Assembly (NCBI GenBank): GCA_937958015.1
Contig: CALGOA010000005.1
Span: forward strand, 1 to 42,103
Reading direction: 5' to 3'
DNA length: 42,103 bases
Origin: an uncultured Acidimicrobiales bacterium
GTDB lineage: Bacteria > Actinomycetota > Acidimicrobiia > Acidimicrobiales > SZUA-35
This document shows, piece by piece, positions 8,434 through 18,092 of this stretch. The notes beneath the pieces are model-generated. The model did no database searches. It was not told the origin of the DNA and was given only the letters and a program-made list of their open reading frames with translations. The stretch's first letter is position 1, and each line of letters starts with the position of its first letter. The position numbers were made by a program, and so were the translations under genes.

Positions 8434-9840
8434 ATGGCTAACGAAATGACAGAGGCACTCGCCGCCCTAGCCGAGGATCGGGGAATCTCGATCGACAAGC
8501 TTTTCGGCATCTTGGCCAACGCCCTCGAGTCCGCCTACAAGAAGGACCCCGATCACTGGGAGTACTCGTGGGTCACGATCGACCCCGAGACCTTCTCGAT
8601 CACCGTGTTCGCCCAGGAGTTGGACGAAGAGGGTGAACCCTTCGGCGACGACTTCGACGTCACCCCCGAGAACTTCGGCCGCATTGCAGCCCAGACCACC
8701 AAGCAGATCCTCCTTCAGGGAATTCGCGAAGAAGAGCGCGAGATGAAGTACGAGGAGTACGCCGGACGCGAGGGCGACATCGTCACCGGCATCGTCCAGC
8801 AGACCGACGCCCGGTACACCCTGCTCGACCTCGGCCGCGTCGATGCGCTCCTGCCCCAGTCCGAGCAGGTGTCAACCGGCCCCCGCCCCAAGGCCGGCGA
8901 TCGTCACAAGGCCTACATCGTCGAGGTTCGAAAGACCGACCGCGGCCCTCAGATCGTGGTCTCCCGAACCCACCCGGGTCTGGTGAAGCGCCTGTTCGAG
9001 CTCGAGGTGCCCGAGATCGCCGACGGTATCGTCGAGCTGAAGGGTTGCGCTCGCGAACCGGGTCACCGCACCAAGATCTCCGTTGCGTCCAACGATCAGA
9101 ACGTCGATCCGGTGGGTGCCTGCGTCGGCGCTCGTGGGTCGCGGGTCCGCATGGTTGTCAACGAACTCAACGGCGAGAAGGTCGACATCATCCCCTTCTC
9201 CGATGACCAGTACGAATACGTTGCTCGGGCACTGTCACCCGCGAAGGTCAAAGAGGTTCGGCTGCACGAGGACACCGGCACCGCCGAGGTGATCGTTCCC
9301 GATTTCCAGCTTTCGCTGGCTATCGGCAAGGAAGGCCAGAACGCCCGGCTGGCCCACCGGCTCACCGGATGGCGAATCGATATCAAGTCCGAGACCCAGC
9401 TCGCAGAAGAAGCCGCAGCGCCGCCCGAGGACTACGAGGGTGAAGATTGGGCCGCCGGTGCATGGATCGTCGACGAAGAAACCGGCGAGCAGAAGTGGCA
9501 GCCCGCCGACGGCAGCCCGGCCATGACGTTGGACGAATACAACGCACTGGCCAGCGGCGAATCCGACCCGGACGATGCTGACGCCATCGACGACGGCGCC
9601 GAAGCCGCAGACGATCACACCGACGCCGATGATCCGGAAGCCGACGACGCCCCGGCAGATGATCCTGGCAGCAGCGACGATGCCGAAGCCGCGGCGGCCG
9701 AGGAGGCAGCTTCGGATGATGATGTTCCCGACGCACCGGCCGAAGCCGAAGTGGCGGAGGAGACCGCTGCTGATGCTGAGGAAGCCCCGGTCGAAGCCGA
9801 TCAGGGCGACGAAGAGAGCTCAACCGACGAGGAAGAGTGA
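8434..9840 (+). CDS. nusA: Transcription termination/antitermination factor NusA
   Basis: Binds RNA polymerase and controls pausing, termination and antitermination. The order of domains is normal for Actinobacteria: N-terminal polymerase-binding domain (from MTEALAALAEDRGIS), an S1 domain (GREGDIVTGIVQQTDARYTL), then KH1 with VGACVGARGSRV and KH2 with LAIGKEGQNARLAHRLTGW. After about residue 330 it carries an acidic, low-complexity tail of some 140 Ala/Asp/Glu-rich residues. The ATG at 8434 lies eight bases after rimP. It overlaps ylxR by GTGA. Confidence 0.95.
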   Translation: MANEMTEALAALAEDRGISIDKLFGILANALESAYKKDPDHWEYSWVTIDPETFSITVFAQELDEEGEPFGDDFDVTPENFGRIAAQTTKQILLQGIREEEREMKYEEYAGREGDIVTGIVQQTDARYTLLDLGRVDALLPQSEQVSTGPRPKAGDRHKAYIVEVRKTDRGPQIVVSRTHPGLVKRLFELEVPEIADGIVELKGCAREPGHRTKISVASNDQNVDPVGACVGARGSRVRMVVNELNGEKVDIIPFSDDQYEYVARALSPAKVKEVRLHEDTGTAEVIVPDFQLSLAIGKEGQNARLAHRLTGWRIDIKSETQLAEEAAAPPEDYEGEDWAAGAWIVDEETGEQKWQPADGSPAMTLDEYNALASGESDPDDADAIDDGAEAADDHTDADDPEADDAPADDPGSSDDAEAAAAEEAASDDDVPDAPAEAEVAEETAADAEEAPVEADQGDEESSTDEEE

Positions 9841-10052
9841 TCGCTGCGCCGATCCGAACCTGCGTTGGTTGTCGTCGCAAAACCGACGTTTCGCGCCTCG
9901 AACGCGTGACGTCGGTTGACGGCAATCTCGAACGAGGTGGTTCGAGCTCCGGTCGCGGTGCCTGGGTCTGCTCGGATGACTGTTTCGACACCGCCGTCGG
10001 GACCGGGGCGCTCAATCGGGCGCTGAGGTTGAATCACCGAGTTCGCCGTTAG
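9837..10052 (+). CDS. ylxR: YlxR family RNA-binding protein (DUF448)
   Basis: Small 71-residue protein of the YlxR family found between nusA and infB in many Gram-positives. The N-terminal RTCVGCRRK motif and the later CSDDC give two cysteine pairs, and the GRGAWVC block is typical. Related proteins are nucleoid- or RNA-associated and have been linked to RNase P or transcription control; which applies here is not visible. Its GTG start overlaps the nusA stop (GTGA). Confidence 0.9.
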   Translation: MIAAPIRTCVGCRRKTDVSRLERVTSVDGNLERGGSSSGRGAWVCSDDCFDTAVGTGALNRALRLNHRVRR

Positions 10053-10068
10053 CATGAGAGGCCGATTC

Positions 10069-10089
10069 GCAGGTGCGTCGCGCCCCTGC
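10069..10089 (+). other. Small hairpin between ylxR and infB
   Basis: GCAGG (10069-10073) and CCTGC (10085-10089) enclose a second pairing GCG/CGC with one mismatch and a three-base loop. It lies 25 bases before the infB start and has no T run, so it may shape infB initiation or mRNA processing. Weak evidence. Confidence 0.3.
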
Positions 10090-10114
10090 AATAACCCGAG
10101 GTTGTTAGAAGTCT

Positions 10115-12928
10115 GTGCCTTCCAAAGTCCGTGTATATGAACTCGCTCGCCAACTGGGAATGTCGAATGCTGAGATCCTCGATCTCTGCGGCAGTCTTGG
10201 CATCGGTGCCAAGAGCCACTCTTCCAGCATCGTCGAAGCGCAGGCGGACCGTCTCCGTCGAAAGGCCGAACGCGAAGGCCTAGTTCGGGACCCGATTCCC
10301 GAGCCAGAAGAGGAAAAGGCCGAGAAGAAGGCTGCTCCGAAGAAAGCTGCCAAGAAACGGCCGCCAAAGAAGGCGCCACCGAAACGCACACCGGCCGAAC
10401 CCGTTGCCGAGCCAGCCGCTCCCGCCGCCAAGGTTTCCAGCGGCGCGGCAGCGAAGCCGGCCCCCGACCGCGTGGTGTCCTCCAGCGGCTCGGCACCGCC
10501 GATTCCTCCGCCACCCCAGACGCTGCGCAGCCCGGCTGCGCCCGCCCCGGCAGCTCCTGCTCCAGCGCCGGCCCCGGTGGTCGAGGCACCTGTAGAAGCC
10601 CCTGTCGTTGAGGAGCCGGCCGCACCGGCCGAGGTCGTTCCCGAGGTGGTGGCAGAGGCAGCGCCGGCCGAGGCCGCACCCGAGGTCGCCGACGCTCCTG
10701 CCGCAGAAGCGCCCGTTGCCGAACCGGCTACCGCCGATGCTGGCGTACCGGTTCCGCCCCGTTCCACCGGCGGCAAGCCCATTCCGCCTCCGCCCGGACC
10801 GCCTCGCGGTCGCAGCGGCAAACCCATTCCACCGCCTCCCGGCGGAGGAAAGCCGGCTCCACCCCGCCCGGGTGGCGGAAGTCGTCCGCCCGGCGGATCC
10901 CCCTATCGGACCGCGCCCGGTGGCGGCGGAGGCGCAGGTGCGCCCGGTCGTCCCCCCGGTGGTGGCGGTCCCGGTGGGTTCCCCGGTCGTGGTGGTCCTC
11001 CCGGTCGTGGTGGTCCTCCCGGACGCGGCCCCGGCAACCGTCAGCAGCGTCGACGCAAGAGCCGTCGCCGTCGCAACGCCGACGATCTGGCCCCGATGGA
11101 CGCGCCCAGCTACACCGCTGATGACGCACCCGTGCCCGAGGGCACCATCGTGGTCGAGCGGGCCTCAACCGCCCAGGATCTCGGTCCCAAGCTGAACCGA
11201 ACCGCCGCCGACGTGGTGCGTTTCATGCTCACCAACGGCGAGATGGTCACCGCCACCCAGTCCCTGTCCGACGACATGATCGAGTTGTTCGCCGCCGAGG
11301 TGAACGCCGAGATCCGTCTGGTCGATCCGGGCGAGGAACAGGAAGTCGAACTCCGCAAGGTGCTCGAATTCCCCGACGAGGACGACGAAGAAATTGTGGC
11401 CAGTTGGCCCAATCGTCCGCCGGTCATCGCGGTGATGGGCCACGTCGACCACGGCAAGACCCTGCTTCTCGACCGCATCCGGTCCGCCAACGTTGTCGCC
11501 GGCGAAGCCGGTGGCATCACCCAGCACATCGGGGCCTACCAGGCCCGATCCGGCGATTCGGTCCTCACCTTCCTCGATACCCCTGGCCACGAGGCGTTCA
11601 CCGCCATGCGGGCCCGTGGTGCCGACGCCACCGACGTCGTCGTGTTGGTTGTTGCAGCCGACGACGGTGTTATGCCCCAGACCGCTGAGGCGCTCGATCA
11701 CGCCGTGGCGGCCGAGGTGCCGATCATCGTGGCCATCAACAAGATGGACCGCGAGGGCGCCGATCCCGACAAGGTCATGAGCCAACTCGCCGAGCGTGGT
11801 CTGGTTCCCGAGGCCTGGGGTGGCGACGCCATCATGGTTCCGCTGTCGGCGATGACCGGCGACGGCATTCCCGACCTTCTCGAAAACCTTGCGGTCGTCG
11901 CAGAGATCGAAGACCTCCGGGCCACCCCCGACGGTCGTGCCGCGGGTGTTGTTCTCGAGTCGTTCCTCGACACCGGTCGTGGACCGGTTTCCACGGTTCT
12001 GGTCGAACGAGGCACCCTGTCGGTCGGTGACCCCATGGTCGCCGGCGCTTCCTGGGGCCGGGTTCGAGCGCTGGTGGACCACACCGGCAAACAGGTGAAG
12101 AAGGCCGGCCCCTCGGTGCCGGTTCAGGTGCTCGGTCTCAGCGATGTGGCTGGTGCCGGCGATTCGTTCGTCGTGGCTCCCAGCGAAAAGATCGCTGCGA
12201 AGGTGGCCTCCACCCGAGAGCACTGGCAGCGTCTGGCCAGCCTTGGCCGCGATGCCTCCGCCACCAGCGGCGGCGCCAAGCTCGAAGACATCTTCGCCCA
12301 GATTCAGCGAGGCGAGACCGCAACGTTGAACCTCATCGTCAAAGCCGACGTGAACGGTTCGCTCGAAGCGGTCACCGATTCCTTGCGCAAGCTGGAGCGT
12401 GACGACGTCAAGCTCGCCTTCGTCTCCCGCGGCGTCGGTGGCATCACCGAAAACGACGTGCTGTTGGCGGCAACGTCGAACTCCACGATCCTCGGATTCA
12501 ACGTGCGTCCCGACCGCAAGGCCCGAGAAATGGCCGAGCAGGAGCAGGTGGAGATCCGTAACTACGAGATCATCTACAAACTGCTTGAGGACATTGAAAA
12601 CGCCATGCTGGGCATGCTCGCTCCCGAGTTCGAAGAGGTCGTTACCGGCGAAGCAGAAGTTCGTGCGATCTTCCGGGTGCCGCGAGCCGGCGCCATCGCT
12701 GGTTGTATGGTCCTCAACGGAACGATTACCCGCAATTCCAAGGTCCGCTTCCTTCGGGACGGAACCATCATTTGGAAGGGTTCGGTCCAATCCCTCCGTC
12801 GGGAGAAGGACGACGTGCGCGAAGTTAATGCCGGATTCGAGTGCGGTATCGGCCTGTCGGACTTCCAGGACCTCAAAGAGGGCGACATCATCGAAACGTT
12901 CGAGGAGCGGGAGATCCCCCGCTCCTAG
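10115..12928 (+). CDS. infB: Translation initiation factor IF-2
   Basis: GTPase that brings initiator tRNA to the 30S subunit and drives subunit joining. The 937-residue protein begins with an IF2 N-terminal domain ([15 protein letters not shown]), then an Ala/Pro/Glu-rich linker and a Gly/Pro/Arg-rich stretch (about residues 210-320), typical of the long actinobacterial form. A second IF2-N-like segment precedes the G domain: GHVDHGKT at 442-449, DTPGH at 488-492, NKMD at 542-545. The C-terminal fMet-tRNA-binding domain follows. The GTG at 10115 gives the conserved N-terminus. No strong Shine-Dalgarno is visible. Confidence 0.96.
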   Translation: MPSKVRVYELARQLGMSNAEILDLCGSLGIGAKSHSSSIVEAQADRLRRKAEREGLVRDPIPEPEEEKAEKKAAPKKAAKKRPPKKAPPKRTPAEPVAEPAAPAAKVSSGAAAKPAPDRVVSSSGSAPPIPPPPQTLRSPAAPAPAAPAPAPAPVVEAPVEAPVVEEPAAPAEVVPEVVAEAAPAEAAPEVADAPAAEAPVAEPATADAGVPVPPRSTGGKPIPPPPGPPRGRSGKPIPPPPGGGKPAPPRPGGGSRPPGGSPYRTAPGGGGGAGAPGRPPGGGGPGGFPGRGGPPGRGGPPGRGPGNRQQRRRKSRRRRNADDLAPMDAPSYTADDAPVPEGTIVVERASTAQDLGPKLNRTAADVVRFMLTNGEMVTATQSLSDDMIELFAAEVNAEIRLVDPGEEQEVELRKVLEFPDEDDEEIVASWPNRPPVIAVMGHVDHGKTLLLDRIRSANVVAGEAGGITQHIGAYQARSGDSVLTFLDTPGHEAFTAMRARGADATDVVVLVVAADDGVMPQTAEALDHAVAAEVPIIVAINKMDREGADPDKVMSQLAERGLVPEAWGGDAIMVPLSAMTGDGIPDLLENLAVVAEIEDLRATPDGRAAGVVLESFLDTGRGPVSTVLVERGTLSVGDPMVAGASWGRVRALVDHTGKQVKKAGPSVPVQVLGLSDVAGAGDSFVVAPSEKIAAKVASTREHWQRLASLGRDASATSGGAKLEDIFAQIQRGETATLNLIVKADVNGSLEAVTDSLRKLERDDVKLAFVSRGVGGITENDVLLAATSNSTILGFNVRPDRKAREMAEQEQVEIRNYEIIYKLLEDIENAMLGMLAPEFEEVVTGEAEVRAIFRVPRAGAIAGCMVLNGTITRNSKVRFLRDGTIIWKGSVQSLRREKDDVREVNAGFECGIGLSDFQDLKEGDIIETFEEREIPRS
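10985..11020 (+). repeat. Two perfect 18-bp tandem repeats inside infB
   Basis: The unit GGTCGTGGTGGTCCTCCC occurs twice in a row (10985-11002, 11003-11020), encoding GRGGPP repeats in the disordered linker of IF2. A possible site of slippage-driven length variation between strains. Confidence 0.8.
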
Positions 12929-12940
12929 AGGGCGAGGCTC

Positions 12941-13231
12941 GTGCACGTCTGCGTTTTACATATCGAACTTCATCTCCCCATGGCCCAGTCCCTGAAAGCG
13001 AAACGTTCCGTCATCCAGAGCATCGTTCGAACCGTCGATGGCTGGAAGGCGGTCGGTGCCGCCGAGGTGGCTCACCTCGATAAGTGGCAGCGGTCCGGAC
13101 TCGGTGTCACGGTTGTCGCAGGGTCGGTCGGCCACGCTGAAGAAGTAGCCGATTCGGTGGAGCGGTTCGTGTGGTCACAAACCGAGGTGGAAGTGGTCGA
13201 CATCCGTCGGTCGTGGATGGAGACCGAATGA
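12941..13231 (+). CDS. ylxP: YlxP family protein (DUF503)
   Basis: 96-residue protein of the DUF503 family, recognised by the VCVLHIELHLPMAQSLKAKR opening and the SVIQSIVRT block. The family usually sits between infB and rbfA, as here; its function is not settled, though its position implies ribosome assembly or RNA processing. The GTG start at 12941 follows a purine-rich GAGGGCGAGG. Its stop overlaps the rbfA start (ATGA). Confidence 0.85.
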   Translation: MHVCVLHIELHLPMAQSLKAKRSVIQSIVRTVDGWKAVGAAEVAHLDKWQRSGLGVTVVAGSVGHAEEVADSVERFVWSQTEVEVVDIRRSWMETE

Positions 13232-13710
13232 GTCGGAAACAGCCCAACCGGAAGAAACGACCGGGCAGTGCCAAGCACTATCCGCGTACGGCGCGGCTGA
13301 ACACGTTGCTGCACCAGATCGTCGCTGAACACCTGGAGCGACTGGACGATGATCGCCTGCCGTTCATCACCGTGACCGGGACCGAGATCGACAGTGACCT
13401 CAACCGTTGCGACGTGTTCATCAGCACGTTCGAGAACGATCCCGACGCCGATGAGGAGATCCTCGAGATCCTGGGCGAGCAACGGATTCGGTTGCAGACT
13501 GCGATCGCTCGGCAGGCCAAACTTCGCAAGACCCCTGAAGTGGTGGTGCAGTTCGATCCGTCGGTCCGGGCCGGGGCCAAGATCGATGCCATCCTGGCTG
13601 GTCTGCCCCAAACGGCGGCTCCCGAACCTTCCGACGATCAGGTTGAGGTCATCGATGATGATCGGGCCGAGGACAATTTCGTCGACGACGTAACGGACGA
13701 AGAAGAGTAA
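13228..13710 (+). CDS. rbfA: Ribosome-binding factor A
   Basis: KH-like protein needed for late 30S maturation and cold adaptation. The 160-residue product has the N-terminal RTARLNTLLHQIVAEHLERL helix, the FITVTGTEIDSDLNRCDVFI strand block and a C-terminal ELFD-like variant around VVVQFDPSVRAG. I start at the ATG at 13228, which overlaps the ylxP stop, rather than an upstream in-frame GTG inside ylxP. It ends with an acidic tail. truB follows after three bases. Confidence 0.92.
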   Translation: MSRKQPNRKKRPGSAKHYPRTARLNTLLHQIVAEHLERLDDDRLPFITVTGTEIDSDLNRCDVFISTFENDPDADEEILEILGEQRIRLQTAIARQAKLRKTPEVVVQFDPSVRAGAKIDAILAGLPQTAAPEPSDDQVEVIDDDRAEDNFVDDVTDEEE

Positions 13711-13713
13711 TCC

Positions 13714-14580
13714 GTGGCCCGGGGCTCACGAAAGGACAGCGGCGCCACCGGCGTACTGGTTGTCGACAAACCGTCCGGCTGCACCAGCCACGACGTCGTC
13801 GACCAGGTTCGCCGGAAGCTCGGCACCCGCAAGGTGGGGCACGCAGGCACCCTCGACCCCGACGCCACCGGTGTTCTCGTACTCGGCGTCGGACGCGGCA
13901 CGAAGCTGCTCCAATTCGTCACCGGCACCGATAAGCGGTACGTCGGCGAAGTGGTTATGGGCACAACAACCGACAGCCTCGACTCCACCGGTGAGGTCAC
14001 GGCCACGTTCGACATGTCGGCCACGCTCGACCAGGTCGTCGAGGCCGCAGCCGGTTTCGTCGGCGACATCGAACAGATCCCGCCGATGGTGTCGGCCATC
14101 AAGATCGACGGCAAGCGACTGCACGAGTTGGCCCGGGAAGGCAAAGAGGTCGACCGACCCCCTCGGCCCGTCACGATCCACGATCTTCAGATCGAAGCAA
14201 CCGATGACCCTGCGGTCTTTCGCATGTCGGTTCATTGTTCGTCGGGAACCTACATCCGGACGCTGGCCGCCGACCTGGGCGCAGCGCTTGGGGGAGGGGC
14301 CCATCTGCGCGGTCTGCGACGGACCGCCGTCGGTCGTTTCGACGAAACCCAGGCCGCCTCGGTCGACGATGCTGAACTGCGACCACTGGTGGAGATGTTG
14401 GCCCACATGCCAACCCTCGAGGTCGACGAGGCCGTCGCCGCCCAGGTGCGCAACGGTCGATCGTTGGGGCCCAGCGGCGGCAGTGGCGAGTTGGCCATCG
14501 TCGATCAGGCTGGAGAACTTCTGGCGGTGTACGAGTCTCGGGACGGTCAGTTCCGACCCCTAAAAGTATTGGTAGGTTGA
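13714..14580 (+). CDS. truB: tRNA pseudouridine(55) synthase
   Basis: Makes pseudouridine 55 in the T-loop of tRNAs. The catalytic motif GHAGTLDPDATGVL, with the nucleophilic Asp in TLDPDA, is present, together with the N-terminal VDKPSGCTSHDVV and the KRYVGEVVMG block. Length 288 is normal for an actinobacterial form with a C-terminal PUA-like part. GTG start at 13714, three bases after rbfA. ribF follows after seven bases. Confidence 0.95.
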   Translation: MARGSRKDSGATGVLVVDKPSGCTSHDVVDQVRRKLGTRKVGHAGTLDPDATGVLVLGVGRGTKLLQFVTGTDKRYVGEVVMGTTTDSLDSTGEVTATFDMSATLDQVVEAAAGFVGDIEQIPPMVSAIKIDGKRLHELAREGKEVDRPPRPVTIHDLQIEATDDPAVFRMSVHCSSGTYIRTLAADLGAALGGGAHLRGLRRTAVGRFDETQAASVDDAELRPLVEMLAHMPTLEVDEAVAAQVRNGRSLGPSGGSGELAIVDQAGELLAVYESRDGQFRPLKVLVG

Positions 14581-14587
14581 CGCCCGA

Positions 14588-15529
14588 ATGAAGATCATCC
14601 GGAATCCCGCCGCGGGCGAGTGTCTCTCTGAGAATCACGCAGTGACGATCGGCGTATTCGACGGCGTTCACCGAGGTCACCGCACGGTTATCGAGCAGAC
14701 CCGCTCGCTGGCCGACGAGACCGGCGCCCGTCTCGCCGTCGTGACGTTCGACCCCCATCCCGCTCAGGTCATTCGGCCCGAATCAGCTCCGAGCATCCTG
14801 ACCGGCATCGATCATCGCCTGGAGCTCCTCGAGAGCATCGGCGTCGACACCACCGTCGTTATCAACTTCGACGAGGCCCAGGCCGCCGAACGCGCGACCG
14901 ACTTCGTCGATCGTGTCATCGTCGGTTGTCTGATGGCCACCACGGTGTCGGTAGGGCAGGATTTCCATTTCGGTTACCAGCGTGAAGGCACCACGGAATT
15001 CCTCGCCAAGTTGGGTGCCGACCGAGGGTTCGACGTGAACGTGCTGGAACCGGTGCTCCAGTCCGGCGGCATCGCCGCACCGGTTTCGTCGACGGCAGTC
15101 CGCAACGCTGTCGCCCGCGGCGACGTCGTGGCTGCCACGGCGATGCTGGATCGACCGCATCAGGTTCGTGGTGAGGTCAAAGAGGGTGATCAGCGCGGTC
15201 GGACGATTGGATTCCCCACGGCAAACGTCGACGTTCCCCCCGAGCGGGCCCTGCCCGCCGATGGTGTCTACGCCGCGTGGTACATCACCCCCGATGGTGT
15301 GCGCCGCCCCGCAGCCGTGAACGTGGGCAAACGTCCAACGTTCTACGAAGACGCCGAACGGTCATTGGTGGAGGCCCACCTCATCGACTTTGCCGGCGAC
15401 CTGTATGGCCAGGAAGGCCGCGTGGACTTCATCGAACTCCTACGGGGTGAGCGTCGCTTCGACGGGATCGACGCCCTCAAGGCTCAACTGGCGATCGACA
15501 TCGAGCAGGCCCGGGAAATCCTGAGCTGA
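14588..15529 (+). CDS. ribF: Bifunctional riboflavin kinase/FAD synthetase
   Basis: Phosphorylates riboflavin to FMN and adenylylates FMN to FAD. The N-terminal nucleotidyltransferase part has TIGVFDGVHRGHR and the VSSTAVRNAVARGD block; the C-terminal kinase part has GRTIGFPTANVDV. Length 313 is normal. It is the last gene of the rimP operon here; rpsO, its usual next neighbour in many Gram-positives, is displaced about 4.7 kb to the right by the accessory block. Confidence 0.95.
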   Translation: MKIIRNPAAGECLSENHAVTIGVFDGVHRGHRTVIEQTRSLADETGARLAVVTFDPHPAQVIRPESAPSILTGIDHRLELLESIGVDTTVVINFDEAQAAERATDFVDRVIVGCLMATTVSVGQDFHFGYQREGTTEFLAKLGADRGFDVNVLEPVLQSGGIAAPVSSTAVRNAVARGDVVAATAMLDRPHQVRGEVKEGDQRGRTIGFPTANVDVPPERALPADGVYAAWYITPDGVRRPAAVNVGKRPTFYEDAERSLVEAHLIDFAGDLYGQEGRVDFIELLRGERRFDGIDALKAQLAIDIEQAREILS

Positions 15530-15534
15530 CAGAG

Positions 15535-15559
15535 CGGACCCGACGACGGTCCGGGTCCG
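15535..15559. terminator. Terminator hairpin between ribF and the SnoaL-like gene
   Basis: CGGACCCG (15535-15542) pairs with CGGGTCCG (15552-15559) around a nine-base loop, starting six bases after the ribF stop. No T run follows, but it lies between converging genes. Confidence 0.45.
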
Positions 15560-15569
15560 GCCCCAGGGT

Positions 15570-15986
15570 TCAGAGCTGGCGGCGCTGGGCGGCAACGGGT
15601 GAGCCGTGGTGGTGGACCACCTTCCACTCTCCGTTGGTTTTGAGCAGGATGTTGGTGGCGGCGATCGTCCCGGTCCCGGCCGCGCTCATCAGGTTCTCGT
15701 CCAACGTCACCCAGGCGACACCGTTGGCGATGTTCACCTGATCGTTGGTGACGATGAACTGATTGTCCGAAGGGCCTGCGAAGATCCGGCGCCAGCTGTC
15801 CACCACCGCCTCCCAGCCGCGAAGAATTGGCCAGCCGGGATGGATACACACCACGTCGGGCCCGTGTTTCCAAACTGCGATCATCTGCTCGATGTCCTGC
15901 GCTTCGTGTGCGCTATAGAACCGGCGGTTCACCTCTCGCACAGCGTCATCGTCGGGATGGGGCTCCGGCGTTATCGGGTCGGTCAC
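15570..15986 (-). CDS. SnoaL/NTF2-like small protein
   Basis: 138-residue protein of the NTF2-like cone fold (SnoaL or DUF4440 type). Typical features are the opening helix (VREVNRRFYSAHEAQDIEQM), the early strand VWKHGPDVVCIHPG, the WRRIFAG segment and the last strands GEWKVVHHHGS. Such domains are found both as enzymes and as ligand-binding proteins, so no reaction can be named. The GTG start follows a TACCGT box by seven bases. It converges on ribF and is divergent from the PhoX gene. Confidence 0.75.
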   Translation of the reverse strand: MTDPITPEPHPDDDAVREVNRRFYSAHEAQDIEQMIAVWKHGPDVVCIHPGWPILRGWEAVVDSWRRIFAGPSDNQFIVTNDQVNIANGVAWVTLDENLMSAAGTGTIAATNILLKTNGEWKVVHHHGSPVAAQRRQL

Positions 15987-15993
15987 GGTTCAA

Positions 15994-15999
15994 ACGGTA
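15994..15999 (-). promoter_or_regulatory. -10 box of the SnoaL-like gene
   Basis: Reverse-strand TACCGT, then seven bases, then the GTG at 15986: leaderless geometry. The rest of the 158-base divergent region up to 16144 holds AAGGA at 16134-16138, a likely Shine-Dalgarno for the PhoX gene, and nothing else I can support. Confidence 0.4.
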
Positions 16000-16144
16000 G
16001 TGCCAGTGAGTGCCGCAGATCCTGTTGCTTGAAGCGGCGACCACCGCAAACATGCTTGGTCAACCAGCCGGGCTTCAGAATCTGTTAGAGAAGTTGTGAT
16101 CAGGGCGTCGATTTCAGTTCACCTAACCTGACAAGGATTCCACC

Positions 16145-18064
16145 GTGCCTATAAACGACGATTCAGAAAACGACATCCTCAATCCGACCGCCACGACTCC
16201 TTTGAGCGAGCTCATGGTTGGACGAAGAACCTTGCTGGCGGGCGGATTTGCATCGGCCGCAGTGCTGTTCTTCGGTACCCCGGCCTCTGCCTCCTCAGGG
16301 TCGGGTTCGGTGGCGTCTGCGGCCGCCAAGACCAAGCTCTCGAGTGGCGTGGGTGGGCCCAGCTTGGGATTCTCCAGTATCGCGGCCTCGACGGTCGACG
16401 GAGTGGTCGTTCCTGAGGGATATACCGCAGACGCCATCCTGGCGTGGGGCGATCCGATCATGAGCGACGGCCCCGCGTTCAGCGAGGACGCATCCAACAG
16501 CGCCGCCGACCAGCAGCTGCAGATGGGCATGGGGCACGACGGGATTCAGTACTTCCCGCTCGAGGACGAAAACGCCCATGGCATTCTGGCGATGAATCAC
16601 GAGTACACGACCAACAACCTTCTGTTTCCTGACGGCGACGCCGACTGGACAGCGGAAAAGACACTGAAGGAACAGGCCGCCCATGGCGTCGCAGTCGTCG
16701 AGGTGATGAAGGGCGATGACGGTTCGTGGGGCCCCGTCGACTCAGACCGCAACCGACGCATCACGCCGAACACCCCCATGGAGTTCACCGGCCCCGCCAC
16801 GGGCCACCGACTCGTCCAGACCGACGGTGACCCCGAGGGGGTGGCCCCCGTGGGCACGCTCAACAACTGTGGCAACGGCGTGACTCCGTGGGGAACGCTC
16901 CTCACTACCGAGGAGAACTTCAACGGATATTTCTGGGAGGAGACCGAAGGTGCAGCCGACGCGATCACGGCCGAACAAGCCGAGATCAACGCTCGCTACG
17001 GCGTGGCGGGCACCGGATTCGGCTACCAGTGGGCCAGCACCGATGAACGATGGCGTGCCGATCTGAATCCGAACGAGCCGAACCGGTTCGGTTGGATCGT
17101 CGAGATCGATCCCTATGACCCGACCAGCACCCCCAAGAAACGCACCGCCCTCGGTCGTTTCAAGCATGAAGGGGCCGCGGTGACGACCAGCAAGAACGGT
17201 CGGGCGGTGGTGTACATGGGTGATGACCAGCGCTTCGACTATCTGTACAAGTTCGTAAGTAAGTATCCGTGGCAACAGGAGATCGACGCCGGCCGCAGCC
17301 CGCTTGATGAAGGCACGCTGTATGCAGCTGTCTTTAACGGTGACGGCACGGGGCAGTGGCAGCCACTGACCGCCGGTCGTGGCCCGTTGACCTCCGACAA
17401 GGGATTCGCCGACCAGGGAGACATCGTCGTCAAGGCGCGGATGGCCGCCGACCTGTACGGGGCGACGCCGATGGACCGTCCCGAATGGACGACCGTTCAT
17501 CCCGAGCGTCCGTACGAGGGGTTCGTGACGCTGACCAACAACACCCGACGGACATCGCCGAACCCTGCGAACCCACGTGTCGAGAATCGGTGGGGTCACA
17601 TCATCCGGTGGGAGGAAAACAGCTACCCCACTGGTCGTGATCCCGAGTCGACCACGTTCCGCTGGGAGTTCTTCGTCATCGCTGGTCCCGGTGACGGAGT
17701 AGACGGTTCCACGACGACCGCGTCGGACAATTTCGGCTCTCCGGACGGGCTGTGGATGGACAACAACAACCGCCTCTGGATTCAAACCGACGGCGGCCAG
17801 CCTGACGGAGCGAACAATCAGATGTTGTGTGCGAACACCGAAACCTCTGAGATCAAGCGCTTCCTCACCGGACCGGTCGATTGCGAAGTGACCGGGGCAG
17901 CCCAGACGCCCGATGGCACCACGATGTTCATCAACATCCAACACCCCGGCGACGGCGGCACCCCGGAGGACCCGAGCGCCACCAGTTCGTTCCCCAATGG
18001 TGGTCGTCCCCGTCCGGCGACGGTCGTAATCCAAAAGGACGACGGTGGGGTGATCGGGACCTGA
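16145..18064 (+). CDS. PhoX-family (DUF839) secreted phosphatase-like protein
   Basis: 639 residues. The N-terminus carries a twin-arginine-like signal: GRRTLLAGGFASAAVLFFG followed by PASASS, so Tat export is likely. The mature part matches the PhoX/DUF839 family: NCGNGVTPWGTLLTTEENFN, then YMGDDQRFDYLYKFVS and SPDGLWMDNNNRLWIQTDGG. PhoX enzymes are calcium- and iron-dependent alkaline phosphatases that release phosphate from organic esters outside the membrane; whether this member is active as a phosphatase is inferred from family. Start GTG at 16145 with AAGGA seven bases upstream. I found no convincing Pho box. It converges on the thioesterase gene. Confidence 0.85.
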   Translation: MPINDDSENDILNPTATTPLSELMVGRRTLLAGGFASAAVLFFGTPASASSGSGSVASAAAKTKLSSGVGGPSLGFSSIAASTVDGVVVPEGYTADAILAWGDPIMSDGPAFSEDASNSAADQQLQMGMGHDGIQYFPLEDENAHGILAMNHEYTTNNLLFPDGDADWTAEKTLKEQAAHGVAVVEVMKGDDGSWGPVDSDRNRRITPNTPMEFTGPATGHRLVQTDGDPEGVAPVGTLNNCGNGVTPWGTLLTTEENFNGYFWEETEGAADAITAEQAEINARYGVAGTGFGYQWASTDERWRADLNPNEPNRFGWIVEIDPYDPTSTPKKRTALGRFKHEGAAVTTSKNGRAVVYMGDDQRFDYLYKFVSKYPWQQEIDAGRSPLDEGTLYAAVFNGDGTGQWQPLTAGRGPLTSDKGFADQGDIVVKARMAADLYGATPMDRPEWTTVHPERPYEGFVTLTNNTRRTSPNPANPRVENRWGHIIRWEENSYPTGRDPESTTFRWEFFVIAGPGDGVDGSTTTASDNFGSPDGLWMDNNNRLWIQTDGGQPDGANNQMLCANTETSEIKRFLTGPVDCEVTGAAQTPDGTTMFINIQHPGDGGTPEDPSATSSFPNGGRPRPATVVIQKDDGGVIGT

Positions 18065-18092
18065 TCCCCGAACCGAGAGTTACGTAGAAAGT

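Noticed and set aside
11165-12946. Long open frame antisense to infB (593 codons)
   Set aside because: A by-product of GC-rich codon use on the opposite strand; no conserved motifs, and it is fully covered by IF2.
16106-16138. A Pho box before the PhoX-type gene
   Set aside because: Only one GTTCACC heptamer (16117-16123) is present; the positions 11 bases up- and downstream do not repeat it.
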